The position numbers and the translations under genes were made by a program. A stretch of DNA of 64,000 nt, from contig NC_081412.1 in the NCBI RefSeq assembly GCF_030272615.1, positions 475,795,657 through 475,859,656 of the forward strand, read 5' to 3'. Below are positions 1-12,144 of the stretch, piece by piece. The notes under the pieces were generated by a model, which saw only the letters and a program-made list of their open reading frames with translations, was not told where the DNA came from and made no database searches. Within the stretch, counting starts at the first letter, position 1. Every line of letters begins with the position of its first letter. This stretch comes from Cryptomeria japonica. Its lineage: Eukaryota; Streptophyta; Pinopsida; Cupressales; Cupressaceae.

Positions 1-413
1 AATAAAAGGACAGCAGAAGAGACCAAATAAGTCCCCGTGGAAGTCCCACACCACTCCATGTGGTCTTCCCTTCTAGTATTTAAGACAACATGGTTGATCA
101 TTAAATTTACTTGCTTGAGTTTGGGATCAATAGATTTGAGGTCCACCCACTTTTGATCTTTCCAATAATCAGCCACTTTGGCACTGATCTTCTCCTTACA
201 ATTATAGATGAGCATCTGAGAGGCCTTCTTATTAAGAGGTTCTCTACTAATCCAAGCATCATCCCAAAATTCCACTTTCCTATCATCACGTATGGCCTAG
301 ACATTGTTGAGACAAGCAATACCTTTAACTTGAATAACACTGTTACAAATGAAAGAACTGCTTGGCATCTGATCAAAGACCATGAAATCCTCGATGGTCG
401 GAACTTTCCATAA
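1..413 (-). pseudogene. LINE ORF2 remnant, C-terminal RT region
   Basis: Reading the minus strand from about 413 down to the window edge gives one frame resembling the segment after the reverse transcriptase of plant L1-type LINEs. It contains an 'IRDDRKVEFWDDAWI' block (the usual 'gDG...FW.D.W' signature), a charged stretch ending in 'VADYWKDQKWVDL', and then 'EDHMEWCGTSTGTYLV', which resembles the zf-RVT entry motif. The frame is broken by an in-frame TAG shortly before the 'IRDDRK' block. The endonuclease and catalytic RT would lie upstream at higher coordinates on this strand but are absent, so the copy is truncated there, and the window edge cuts it at the other side. Family call is by motif only. 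An old, non-functional copy. Confidence 0.7.
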
Positions 414-484
414 GCACTTAGCCCTTCCAGATATCATTCCATTCTACTTTTCCCTGATAAGTTCTACTTAGCACTTAGGGAGAG

Positions 485-815
485 TGTTGGAGTAAGTAGA
501 TTTTCATCTATTTAAATGTACTTAGGTCCAACTTAGGCATGTTTATTTAATAGTTTTAGGTTTTCATATTTCCTACATGTAGTTAATTTGTAAGGTGGTT
601 GGGTTTTACCTACCCTACCTACACTCTCATCTCATTGAGACACTTTTCTCTTTATGTACTCTCAATTTTTCTCATTCTCTCCTATATATCAAAGGACATC
701 GTATATTTGTAACATATCTCAACATAATATATCATTTCCTAGTGAAATATTTATATCTTTCTCTCTTTCTGTGGAAGTTTCTTGATCCTGACTTAGGAGG
801 TTGCGAACTCCAACA
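485..815 (+). mobile_element. probable Ty1/copia LTR (331 bp)
   Basis: The segment starts TGTTGGAG and ends CTCCAACA, a perfect 8-bp inverted terminal pair typical of small copia LTRs. A purine run (TTAGGGAGAG) lies directly before the start, as a polypurine tract would before a 3' LTR, which sets the orientation. The 5-bp flanks (GAGAG and ATACT) do not match, so this is either the 3' LTR of a deleted element or a recombined solo LTR. No coding sequence of the matching element is seen upstream. Confidence 0.6.
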
Positions 816-2459
816 ATACTAGCTCCTGTTAATGCTAATTGTATTAATTTGATACACAAAAATGTGAGACTATGCACTAGGTATCACTCTATTTCAACAT
901 ATATATTTAATCATTTATAATAGAAATATATAGATATACTATGTGATGATACTCTAATTCACCTATTAGTGATTTTCTCATGTCCATTACTATCCTCTAC
1001 AAGCTAGAAAATATTTTCATGACTTCTAATAGGCCTTAACTAACCTTAATCTAGGAAGTTAATTACTATAAAATAGTATATTATCACTGATTTTCATATA
1101 ATTATAACACTTCTCATACTATAATACTTTTTGTAGCACTCCCATGTACATAAACAAATAATTATAAAAAATTTCACACTACCAAAGTGGTCAAAATTGA
1201 GTTTCTGCTAATTAAGCCTAGCTTGTTTATACTGATATAATTTTTAATACTTTATAATTTTTGTAGTGATTCTTTAAATTGTCACCTCTTCACCAATTTA
1301 TATATAAATATTTTTACATAGGAAAATATAACATAAACTAGATAAAACTTGTGTGGAAGCTCTGCAATATTTTTTGGGCATATCTACAAGAACATACTCA
1401 ACCTATCACAAGTATTAGAAAAACCTAAAACATTAAACCACACTTTATAAAATAAAAATTTATATTAAGCTAAACTAAGACATTTTGAAATAATCTTTTT
1501 GCATGTAATTGACCTATATTATGTCTAAAAGTAGCGCATATGTTTATCCTTTATGTAAAGAAAAGTTAACTCTGGGTTTAATATTTTGAGTATTAATTAA
1601 TAACCATTATTAGTGTTCAAGAAAGACATAAATGAGAAATATATTTAATAACTTATGTGTTTTTTTTTTGTGTGTATCTAAACACATCATAACATTATTA
1701 TATGTATTTCATTAATTTATGTTTTATAATATTGAAATTAACTTATTTAGGTTATCTCTCATTTACTTTTGAAATCTTTTCTAGGACTTTCACACACATG
1801 TTTTGATGAATCTAGCCCTATCTTATTATAATGTGAAAATATATTTATACATTTGGTCATCTATCTACTTATCATAAAACTGCATGCACTTTTATCCATC
1901 TTGTCATTATGAACTCTAATTTGGTTTATTCTCTAATTCAAGATGTGTCACGATCATGTGTATATCCTTTCATGTGTAAAATTATTTTACCCTTGTTTAT
2001 GCTGAATTTGGACCTATTTCTAAACCCTAAAGATCCAATTAAATCCTAAAACTATAAACTAATTCAATAAAACATCAATAGAGATGTACCATGCATGTAA
2101 AGAACAGTGAAATAACAAAGATTATACTATTCACATAGAAAGTATGCTTGTCAACACTGTTCTCATATAATCCATGATCTTGTATTTGATGTTGTTGCTC
2201 TTAGATTTGTGCTTTACTCACACAAGAGCTCAACAAAGAATGGATGTGGTTGTGATGATGTATGCTTATGATGCAAAGATAATGTGATCATGTATTGCAA
2301 GAGTGATTTTGATAGAATGTTCATATGCTCTAAGTATACTATATGGGAAATGAGATGAGGATGCCTCGTTGATACAGATCATCCTAAAAACGAAGGGTTG
2401 GGATAAAGAGGTTAAAGATGAAATGAAGGGCTACGATTGAGGATTAGTTATTAAGAAGA
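816..2459. other. AT-rich DNA without recognisable gene
   Basis: No reading frame of useful length, no tRNA or rRNA signature and no clear repeat boundary could be seen. Composition is strongly AT-rich, with scattered poly-A and poly-T runs. Confidence 0.6.
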
Positions 2460-2780
2460 AAAGGCTAAATTAATTTAATTAAGTAAATAAAGTATTTATT
2501 TAATTAATAGAACAAGGGCCACATAAATTAAATATATATTTAATTTGGGAAAGAGGGATGAGATTAAATAAATAATAAACATTTATGAAAATAGAAAGAA
2601 GAGCCTCAATGAATTAACTAAATAAATTTAATTATTTTTTAATTAATAGTGGAAAAGGCTAATGAATTAATTAAATAAATAAAAGTATTTATTTAATTAA
2701 TAGAAGACATTGAGATAACAATAATTAAATAAACAATAAATATTTACTTAATTAAAGAATAATTTTAGGTGTCTACATTT
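2460..2780. repeat. AT-rich palindrome cluster
   Basis: The motif TATTTATTTAATTAAT recurs and is repeatedly paired with its reverse complement. The clearest hairpin is 2666-2701, with two perfect 16-bp arms around a 4-base spacer; a less perfect copy lies around 2470-2508. A similar palindrome occurs at 39422-39449. These may be degenerate LTR or MITE sequence; the family is not identified. Confidence 0.55.
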
Positions 2781-3051
2781 TTCGCCTCTTTGAGAGAATG
2801 CTATTTATTGCACTGTTTTAAATAAAAAAACTTAATTGTTACTTGTCTTGGTAAGGATGGTGGTATGCCCCATCAAGGGACTGGGTAAAATTTTTTAAAA
2901 AGTTTCGACAATTTCTTGACAAAAGGAGAGGATAAGGTAGATAAAATGAAAAAAGATGCAAGATAAACTAGTAAAGAGTAAACCAAGATTAAGTCACTAG
3001 GGTCACATAGGAGCACAGTGGGGTAACCCGAGCAACTAGGGTTTCAGTAGT

Positions 3052-3058
3052 TATAAAT
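3052..3058 (+). promoter_or_regulatory. possible TATA box
   Basis: TATAAAT lies in a relatively GC-rich context with TC-rich sequence downstream, about 0.7 kb before the decayed PMD coding sequence. It could be the promoter of that unit or of an LTR carrying it. There is no direct evidence of transcription. Confidence 0.3.
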
Positions 3059-3765
3059 AGAAGCTTCGGGGAAGGATCGAGCATCATTTCCATACATCAC
3101 TTTCATATATCTAGGTGTAGAGTAGAGTATCTAGCATGGAGAGTAGAGAAATTTGAGATATGGCGAAATGATTTCATAGATTTGAGCACATGTGGCATTT
3201 CAAGTGGTCAAAGGAGTATGAAGAGCTGGTTAGACATCCTTATTTTCCCCTGTAGTGTATTTATTGCATCATAAATATTGTAGGCTTAATAGGTAGCCAA
3301 AAATGTGACAAGAGTAGAATAGGCTAAACATCCATGCATGATAGGTTTTGGTGTGTGCATGGTGCAAAAATGCACACGTAGTTACTAAGGGCACATGCCT
3401 AGTTAAAGGCACATGGCTAACTTATAAAAGTCCATCTAGGGTTTTTGGGCACAAATCAGGCATAAAAACATATGTGTAATTGGTCTAATTATCTTTGTGG
3501 TTCGTGTTGCATTTGTAATAGAATATAGATGTGGTTGATAATGACGACAATCAAATTGATATAATCAGATAGTTTCCCTAGGATGGTTAGTTGATTAGGA
3601 TATTGCTAATGTAGTGATTTCTATGATTGCAAGCTGATTTACTACTATTAGATTCACAACAGAGATTTCCACAAACATAGTGGTTGAGACCAGATAGGAA
3701 TATGGTATATGACCTTGATGGACCTAATATTAGGGAAAATATAGATATGATGTTTGCACTAGCTA

Positions 3766-4725
3766 AGAGATGGTATAGTGGGATTAGCTTGATATATTTA
3801 TCTATATGATAGATGTTTATCACCTTGGAGGATGTCTATGAGATATTGCAAATATCAATCATATGGGAGCTTGTGGTGTATGATAGAGATGGAGATCGTG
3901 ATTCTCAATATTGAGTATTTGGAGATGATTTGAAGATACAAGGAGGATACATCAACTAGGATGATATGATATGATAAAGAGAGACACTACTAGTAGTTAT
4001 GGGTGGGATCATAGGAGGACTAGTTTATTCAGACAAGATGGCACATGGGTTATCTCAAGGCTAGGGTCGGGCTATGGAGATGATGATCAATGAGGGCACT
4101 CAATTTGCATGGGGCCCATTTCTATTGGCATATTTGTACCATGATTCACATGTGGCATTGTATATATGGGTAGATGAAATTTACCAGCAAGGGTGACCCT
4201 TGTACACATATGGGATTATGAGCATGTTGGATTATTGTATCCAGTGTGTATGATATTGAGAGTAGGCTAGTTGTATGTGTTTATGTATGGTATGAACACT
4301 TCACATCCTCAGTTAGGGAGGATGGAGTATTGGTGGAGGGTGATAGATGACATTGACAATATCATCTAGAGACCTTATTTGAACTAAGAGGAGTGGGAGG
4401 AGGATGAAAATGGGTTGCCCATTTGGTTTTAGACATAGTGCTCGGTTAGCTACACATAGTCTATTATTGGGCACCATCTATCGGGTAGGGTTATGAGACA
4501 ATTTTTCCAGATACAAGCTTTTCTATAGGGTATTATAGAGTTTGCATAGATGAAATGAGAGATATTGCACTAGGGGCCCACATTGTCTTATGAGGATATT
4601 AATTTAGATTTTTAGGCTTTAGTTTCTGTACAATGGGACCTACATAGAAAAGTTATGGATGTGGGGATCTCTTGATTTTGGGTATGGTTCATAGTACATC
4701 CATTCCTACACTTGACTTGAGGGGT
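3766..4725 (+). pseudogene. plant mobile domain (PMD) protein, decayed
   Basis: Conceptual translation gives, in order: 'ITLEDVYEILQI', the early PMD block; 'GGLVYSDKM', the 'GG.lfpD.s' block; 'WGPFLLAYLYHD', the 'wg.aaLayLyr.l' block; after a frameshift around 4240-4290, 'WWRVIDDIDNII' then 'RPY' and 'LPIW'; and 'GRVMRQF', matching the C-terminal 'drVmRQFG' hallmark. PMD proteins (MAIL1/MAIN and the phosphatase-7-long-form type) are plant-specific and are also carried by transposable elements. This copy has more than ten in-frame stops, many readable as TGG, CAG or CAA changed by one transition. It cannot encode a protein. The segment from about 4760 to 5000 is a charged low-complexity tail. 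Assignment rests on motif order; whether it was a host gene or element-borne is not decided. Confidence 0.65.
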
Positions 4726-4760
4726 AGGAGAAGTACTACCTAGGTTAGATGATGACATAG

Positions 4761-7257
4761 AGGATAAGGGACCCCAGCTGAAGAGACAAGTATGGAGGAT
4801 GAGGAGAGGATAAGGGGATGAAGAGAGGAAGTTTGAGGAGATAGGGATGATTAGGATGGAGGAGGATAGGAATAGAGACCACCATAGATGCCACCTAGAG
4901 TGACAAGAGGTAGAAGAGAATAGGATAGAGTAATAGGTCTATAAGTACTAGTGTAAGCACAAGGAGAGGGGGAGTGATGGGTAGAGGGGTGGGCTGCTAG
5001 AAAAGATGTGCCCTAGAATGATGATAAGGATATGCAAATAGTTTCCTTACAAGTTTATCTATAGCTGAGTGATGCATAGGTTGCCACTTTCTAGGGAGAG
5101 ATAGCAACCCTTAGGTATTAGGTACATAATGTTACATGAGAAAGCGATGCAACCATACAAAGATACACCCATGTTGAGGACACAATACATCAGACAATGA
5201 GGTCTCAACATGGAGATGTGGTGGGTATCAAGGAGTTTTGGATTAGAGCTAGGTTATAGATTGCCTATTGGAGGTGATTATACAAGGCAATAGAGCTTGA
5301 GGGATAAAGAGCAAGTAGCTTCCATCAGACCTCTTTTGGGAGGTCTTGATGGTAGAGGACCAAGAGTGAGGGACTTATGTGGCCACAACAAGCACCATTA
5401 GGGATAGTTGGTTTGTTAGGAGGGAGAGAACCTCCACCAGTAGGGACAAGAGGGGTAGGACCATCAAGATCTCATAAATCTTTGAGACCAGTTGGTTTTC
5501 AGGGTTGGGGTTCATCATAGATCCTTTAAGTTTTTTTGTATAAGCTTTTTATGATGATATGTAGACAATTATGGGTCATGATTTTGGGGTTCCCAGTAGC
5601 CATTTTTGAGATATATAGTATCATTATTCTTTGACACATTATTTGATTAAATAGAGATGACCCGATTCCTTGTGGTGACTTTATGCATGTGTTGTATTGT
5701 GTGATTCTCTTATATGATGTTCTTTATGATTCTTATATCACTATGATGTATGTGATGGATTATGTATTATGTACTATATGATGCAATTATGACCTATATG
5801 TGATGATTTTATGATGAGATGCATTTATGATATGATATGATGATTATGATTTCTATGATGTATGCATTGTCTTGTGATGTATAATGATCCTACAATACTT
5901 GTATACATGTTATGAATAGATGATAATGCATTTTATGGTATGAGCATAAGGTAATTTACTATGTGTAATACTACATGAGATGATTATAGATGCAATACTA
6001 ACATGTGGTGATGTAGGATGTATTCTAATGTAATGCATTCCCTAGAGATATTTCTTTGTTGTACCAGTGCACTCAGTTTATTGATTCAAGACAACCAAGT
6101 TGATAAAGGGAATGATGATATATTGGCCATAGAAGAAATCAAGTGATGATGCAAACAATGAGGAAAATGAGGGATAAATGAACTCTCATGTGAATTTTAA
6201 GTGTTTATATCATCATTGATCTTATTATGGAAAGAAGATGTGACTAATTGGATATGGGTTTGACCTAGATAATCCACATACCATTTTCATGGAGGGAAGA
6301 CACTCATAGACATGGAATGCCCTTTTTCACACCAAACTCATTATGTCCTTGATGTGCGTAGACCACCATATCCTTAAATGATTCATAATGTTACTAGAGA
6401 AAAAACCATAAGCAATAATCAGGTGATCATGACCCATCTTGACCACTCTGGTCTATAGACATCATTGAGAATAATAGTAAGGATGTCACAAAATATTAAC
6501 TCAAAAAAAATTAAGACCTAAACCATCAGTCAATAAAATCCACATGCTAGAGATATTTCTTGCCACAATTTTTAAATGTTTAATCTAGTAAGATTTTTTA
6601 TAATATCCTGATAAAGGATGGGTGGTGATTAAGAAAACATGATCATCAATCATGCTATGGTCTTGGTCTCTTGAAAGATTAATTTTGTTAAAGCTCAACA
6701 CTTCACAAGTCTACCTCATAATATTTGACTTCATCAAATGGATACTTTATATTGTGAAGAAGACAAGAAACTTTATTGCATATTATCAATGTAAGTCAAA
6801 CTTTATTGTGAATTGCAAGTGTAAGAAGGAAGATACAAAAGTTGAAGTTCCGCATAAATGCAATACCAAATATCCAACTCCATCAAAAGGTAAAAATATG
6901 CACCTAGTTGGGGATAAGGACTTGATTATTATGGGTGAATCAAGAGTGACAAAGAGTTTATTATGAAAGGCAAAGACCTTGATGGAAAAATAGCGAGCAA
7001 TGATGGGCATGAAAAAGGTTTTTATGAAGTGGGGAATGTGAGTGTGTGCAAAGTTAAAAGATAGATGTGAAATCTTGAAGGAGAGAGGAGCAAAGTCTCG
7101 ACACATAGGAATGGTTGCCTAGTTTTCACCAGGATACTTTCCCAAGGGGCCACTGAAGTGGTTTTCACCATTGGATGAATTTATTTTTTGTTTTTTAAAA
7201 TTTTTAAATTTTTTGATGTCACACAAGATGCCTATTTGTCATGTTTTGACCAAGATG
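4761..7257. other. no gene recognised; low-complexity tail and AT-rich DNA
   Basis: 4760-5000 is purine-rich and could be the disordered tail of the PMD sequence. From 5520 to 6010 the sequence is dominated by irregular ATGAT/TATGAT runs. Open frames of about 100 codons on both strands around 6650-7106 overlap each other and match nothing I recognise, so they are not called as genes. Confidence 0.5.
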
Positions 7258-7330
7258 ATGATATGTATAGATATAGACATAGACATATAAATAGGCATAG
7301 ACATAGACAAAGATATATATATAGATATTA
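7258..7330. repeat. short tandem repeat (CATAGA-type)
   Basis: Irregular tandem copies of AGACATAGACATA and ATATAGATAT. A simple-sequence tract of no evident function. Confidence 0.6.
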
Positions 7331-7513
7331 AGAGATTATATAGAGGACTAAGTGTATAACTTGGGAAGGTGAATGATATTGATAGGATCTAAAATTATTT
7401 CAACTTTGGGAGTAGATAAATGATATGCTCCATAGTCATATGGTACTATAACAATGTAGGTTCCTAGCTAGTTAGGTTCAAATTTGCCCATTTTCTCTCA
7501 ATCGTACTAATTT

Positions 7514-8870
7514 TGTTGGAAATTTTGCTAGAATAGTATGTTGTCATTGATGTTAATATATTGCTCTTTGTATTCCTACATTGCAATTGGTTTGCATGAG
7601 TTGGTTTAGCCTATGTGTTGCAAATTAGTTGATGCAAATTAATGAGTTTTGAGATACTTATCTCTAGTTGATTCAAAAAAAGTTTCAATGGTCCAGATGT
7701 TGATTTGAGAAGGTTATGAGGTCCAGTCTTAAGGATATTATTCAGTTGTTTGTGTTATTCAGTATCCTGGTATGTTCTCTGTATTGCTCTATAATTGTAA
7801 TATCTTTAGTTTTGGATGTATGAGATATATTCTAGACATAGATGTGTGTCCTCATTTTGATTAGTTTATGATTTTGAAACTCACATGAAAATCTTTTAGG
7901 TTGACAGTCGGTTATGTTGGTATTCTTGAGCTTTGATAGAGAGATGGTGATAATTTTAGTAATTTGAGTTGTTGTGATTGTTGTGATGCAATTCACATTT
8001 GGTGTGAATGTCTCTAGATCATCTTGTATGCATATTGGTGGTCCGCATTGATTATTGTTTATGTTATTGAATATTTTCCTTATCTGGTGATGTTATTCAT
8101 GTTATGCAACATTCATGATGTGGTAGCGTGTTTTGGATGATCGAGGCATAATTCTTGGAGTTGTTTCATATTTCTGGTGGTTGTTTAGGTCTAGACTATG
8201 TCTTAGCTAACATCGTTTTGGTTTGCATGTATTGTTGTAGCGTGTGAGGTTTTTATTTTGTTATTTGTGTTGAGGGTTTAGCCAACCTTGAAATATAAGT
8301 TGATGAATTTTATAAATGAATGTAATAATCATTGTGAGGTATCATTCTATGTGTGAATACTATATCAATGATTTAGTAGAAGGGAAGTTGTGCAAAGTTA
8401 TGTGAAGAAGTGTGTTGTAGAGAAGATTTTACAATGAGCTTAACTGGAACTATCCCTAGGCCTATCAAGATAGTATTTTCACAGTTCATCCGGATTGTTG
8501 TCTGAATGATTTTGTAAATCAGTGAGACTTCCTATAAAGTAGTGAGACTTCCCTAAGGGTTGTAGCCCTTCTAGGATTTTTTTTGTGCAATGAGCTCTAG
8601 GCAATGTGCCTAAATGAATGTGTATTCCCCATTGTAATATTTCAGTTACTCCTAACAAGGTATTATCTCATTGTGGGTAGGTTACCACCATGGTTTTTCA
8701 CTTAACCAGGTTTTCCACATCACAAATATTGTTGTTATGTGAGTTACTGATGTGGTGTTTTTTCTTGTTTTAACTATTAACTAACAAATCTAATTTATGG
8801 TTTAAGTGGTAGTAAGTTTTTTGAGAAAACTAATTCACCCCCTCCCTCTTAGTTTTCTATATTGTTGCCA
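7514..8870 (+). mobile_element. copia element 1, 5' LTR (1.36 kb)
   Basis: Starts TGTTGGAA and ends TTGTTGCCA, directly followed by a Met-tRNA primer site and a copia gag, which fixes it as a 5' LTR on the plus strand. Near its 3' end it carries the modules shared with the other copia-type LTRs of this window: a 'gagctctaggca' block (about 8590), a 'ccaccatggttttt' block (8671-8730) and a C-rich 'attcaccccctccctctt' block (8832-8850). The start is set by the TG dinucleotide and could be off by a few bases; no 3' LTR partner is present. Confidence 0.7.
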
Positions 8871-8875
8871 AAAAA

Positions 8876-8886
8876 TGGTATTAGAG
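8876..8886 (+). promoter_or_regulatory. primer-binding site, initiator Met tRNA type
   Basis: TGGTATTAGAG differs by one C-to-T from the plant Met-i tRNA complement TGGTATCAGAG. It lies 5 bases after the 5' LTR and would prime minus-strand DNA synthesis. Confidence 0.75.
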
Positions 8887-8929
8887 ATAGATCCTCTAGA
8901 AGAAGCTTCACCACTTGAGGAGATGCAGG

Positions 8930-11510
8930 ATGCCAACCTTTGCTTTCAATAAGGATAGTCCAAGATTTTATGGAACAAACCACACTCTTTGGAAACATCG
9001 AACATAATATCATTTGAGATACATTGGAGAAGAAAACTGTAAGATTACTAAGAATGTATATAATATTCATCAGAATTTTCCTATTACTCTGGATGAGATA
9101 AAGGAAAAAGAATTCAATATTAGGGCTAAGGAAGCACTACTGAGTGCCTTGACATATTCTGAAATGACTAATGTGATCGACTTAGAGACTACTCATAAAA
9201 TATGGATAAAATAGGAGACCTTGCATGACAATGATAGTCATGTGAAGATTGCTAAGTTATAGAGATTGAAAGGCGAATATGAGAACTTTAAGATGAGTGA
9301 AGATGAGAACATTACTTGTTTTATGCAACAAGTGAATGCTTGTGTGTGGAATCGGATGTGTCAGTGGAGTATTAGAAGAATCTAAGATTGTTGCTAAAGT
9401 GTTGAGATCCTTGTCTCCTTCTTATAAATATAAAGTTGTTGCTATTGATGAGAACCGAACTGTGACAAATGTGACAAGAAACATGTTGATTGGTAAACTT
9501 GTTGCTTTTGAGCTGAGTGAGTTTGGAGACTCTCTTCCTAACAATGAATCTACATTCAAAGCTATTATTTCTAGGAAGAAGAGATATGATGCACAAGAAA
9601 TCTCTATAAGAATATCCTGATATGTGAAAGAGATGAAAGAGATGGAAGATAAAGCAAGAGATCTTGATGAGCTTGAAGCATTTATTTCCAAAAGATTGCC
9701 TAAAGGTACCGATAAGTATGAAGGAAAGTTACCTCTTAAATTTTTTTCATGTAATAAGATAGGACATTTTGCATCAAGGTGTCTAGAGAGAGATAGAAAT
9801 CCTAAGAAGCCATTTAAGCCATTTAAACCTAAATATCAGAAGAAGTATCATTATGTTGCTGATGAAGGTGTGACAAATGATGAGTTGAAGAAAAGAAATT
9901 CATGACATGAATTTATAGTCATTGCTATCAAGGAAGATGATCATGTAGCTACATATTCTACAAGCTGCATTAATGAGGAGAAAGCTTTCACTGCTAAAGT
10001 TGAGGAGAAAGATGAATTGGTAATTGATAGTGGTTGCTCTCATCATATGATAGATAATAATAGTAAATTTGTAAATTTGGAAAAGTATGATGGTGGTATA
10101 GTAAGATTTGGTAATAATTAAGCTTGTGTAGTCAGTGGTAGAGGTTCTATTTCTCTTGATGGTAAGCACAATACTGATGATGTGTTGTATGTTGAAGGTT
10201 TAAAGAATAATATTTTGACTGTTGGTTAGATGGTTGATAAGGGATCTAACTTCCAATTCAAGAATGGAAAATGTGAGACCTTGAGTAGCTTCAGAACTAA
10301 GATTGCATCTGGTACAAAGACTAAATGTAATATCTCACTTAAATGTTGGCGGTAAAAGATATTTGATTGCTTAGATTTATGAAAGTTTGTTATGACATAG
10401 AAGAATGTGTCATGTAAATTTTGATTGCATGGCTAAGATAAGTTCTACTCAAGCAGTGAGAGATCTACCAAAGTTAATAAATCCTTCTAATCTGGTTTGT
10501 AAGTAATGCCAGTTAAGGGATACAAGACTTATAAGAGAAAAAAATATAACTCTAATGGGTTGTTGGATCTTGTGCATACTGATATGTCTGGTCCTTATAT
10601 ATTGAGAAGCTTGTAGGGTAACAACTATTTCATGTTTCTGATTGATGACTATTCAAGAATGACGTGGGTTACCTGCTTAAGGGAGAAGTCTAAAGCATTA
10701 GAGAAGCTCAATATTTTCAAATCCATGGCTGCAACTAAGACTAGACTAAAGTTGAAGTGTTCGAGATCTAACAGAGGTGGAGGATTCACTTCAAGTAAGT
10801 TTAATGCATATTGTGAAGAGCATAAAGTTAGGAGACAATTATCTGCTCCTAGGACACCACAATATAATGGTGTTGTAGAAAGAAAGAATAGAGAAGTTCA
10901 AGAATTATTTGTTAGTACTGTAGTATACACTCTTATCCGAGTAAATGTCAAAGGTGATAGTGGTAAGACCCCTTATCATTTATGGTTTAGTCATGCCCCT
11001 GCTGTTAGGTATTTCAAAAAATTTGGAAGTAGATGCTATATCAAAAGAGACGAAGATCTTGGAAAGTTTGATGCTAGATGTGATGAAGGAATTTTTCTTA
11101 GTTATTCTACTCGAAGTAAGGCCTACCGATGTTATAATAAAAGATTGAGAAAGATAGTTTAAAGTACTAATGTGAAGGTTGATGAATGCAATGTAAGACA
11201 GATTAGATCTTGTGGATATGATTTTGATGATTAGGATGCCAGTTCAGAGAAAGGAAAATAAGTGAAGACCCAAAGTCAAGTTTAGATTGATTCAAAAAAT
11301 TCAAAGAATGAAGAGAAAGGTGTAAATGCTTGTGCTGAAGAAAGAGTTCAAGAGCTTGAAATTCAATAAAATCCTAAAACTCCCAGGTATGTGAGGTTGA
11401 ATCATTCTATAAAATCGGATTATTAGTAACAAGAATAAAGGTGTGATGACTAGGAGAAAACTTGCTAAAGAAATTTCTTTGGTTTATTAGATTGAACCTA
11501 AAAAAAAACT
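8930..11510 (+). pseudogene. copia element 1 gag-protease-integrase, truncated before RT
   Basis: From ATG 8930 the translation follows copia polyprotein order: N-terminal 'FNKDSPRFYGTNHTLWK'; a UBN2-like gag domain (9014-9600); a zinc knuckle near 9759 reading F-x2-C-x4-H-x4-C, whose first cysteine is lost; the protease motif 'VIDSGCSHHM' (about 10020); and the integrase core 'IDDYSRMTW' (10640) through 'APRTPQYNGVVERKNRE' (10850). The second catalytic Asp ('sDrGGEF' in the family) is N and the neighbouring Glu is G, and about 20 residues are missing after 'NREVQE'. It ends in a recognisable linker ('NKGVMTRRKLAKEISLVY') just before the RT should start. Multiple stops and shifts. No RT, RNase H or 3' LTR. 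Confidence 0.8.
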
Positions 11511-12144
11511 GATTAAGGGAAAATAGGTTTTGAGTAAACCAGAAACCCCGTACACCAGGTTTTTAAAGGGACCCAAAACCCCCCATCTTTTGCCAGGATC
11601 TGGAACCTACAAAGAAACTTCTTCCCAAAGATAGGCAAATAAAATTAGTAAACTAAAACTAGAAAACTGGTTAGAATGAACCAAAAGCCAACACTAAACT
11701 TGTCAGCCTCATAGATTATAACAAAAGATGAAGATAGACTCCCACATGCAAACATCAGGGATTTTTCGAGATCCCCTACCCATATTCAGAAAAAAAAAAA
11801 AAGGCAATAAAAGAGTATCTTGGCCCTTAACCAAAAACAAACACAAGCTAGGTTGGGCCCTTCAAAATTGTCAGCATCTAGCCAAAGATAAACAAGAGTG
11901 TTTTGAAAGGCTGCCCTAACCTTTGAATTGGGTTTTACAATGGCTCCCAAAACCATAAAAAACTGAACCATAGCGTTGGGGTTTTGAAAGGCACCCTGAT
12001 GCAGGAGCACCTAAGGGTGAGCAAATACCCTTTTCAATTTTGGAAATTTTTGTATAAGGACTGGTTCTAGTCCATTAGGTTGTCTGTTTGGAGCTTGGAG
12101 TGCATTTTGACTTATTTTGCAAATTTCATGTATTAGCTATACTT
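11511..12144. other. unassigned sequence left of the chromovirus
   Basis: No coding similarity recognised. Because the chromovirus made a clean TACTT duplication, this DNA was originally continuous with 26309 onward. It may therefore be the start of the LTR or U3 of the older gypsy element whose gag begins near 27.9 kb. That is an inference from position, not from sequence match. Confidence 0.4.
12140..12144. repeat. target-site duplication, left (TACTT)
   Basis: TACTT immediately precedes the LTR start TGTGAGG and is repeated exactly after the right LTR at 26309-26313, as expected for a 5-bp staggered integrase cut. Confidence 0.95.

Noticed and set aside
6652-7106. Frames of 104 and 106 codons on opposite strands
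   Set aside because: They overlap antisense, no family motif, ordinary AT-rich composition.
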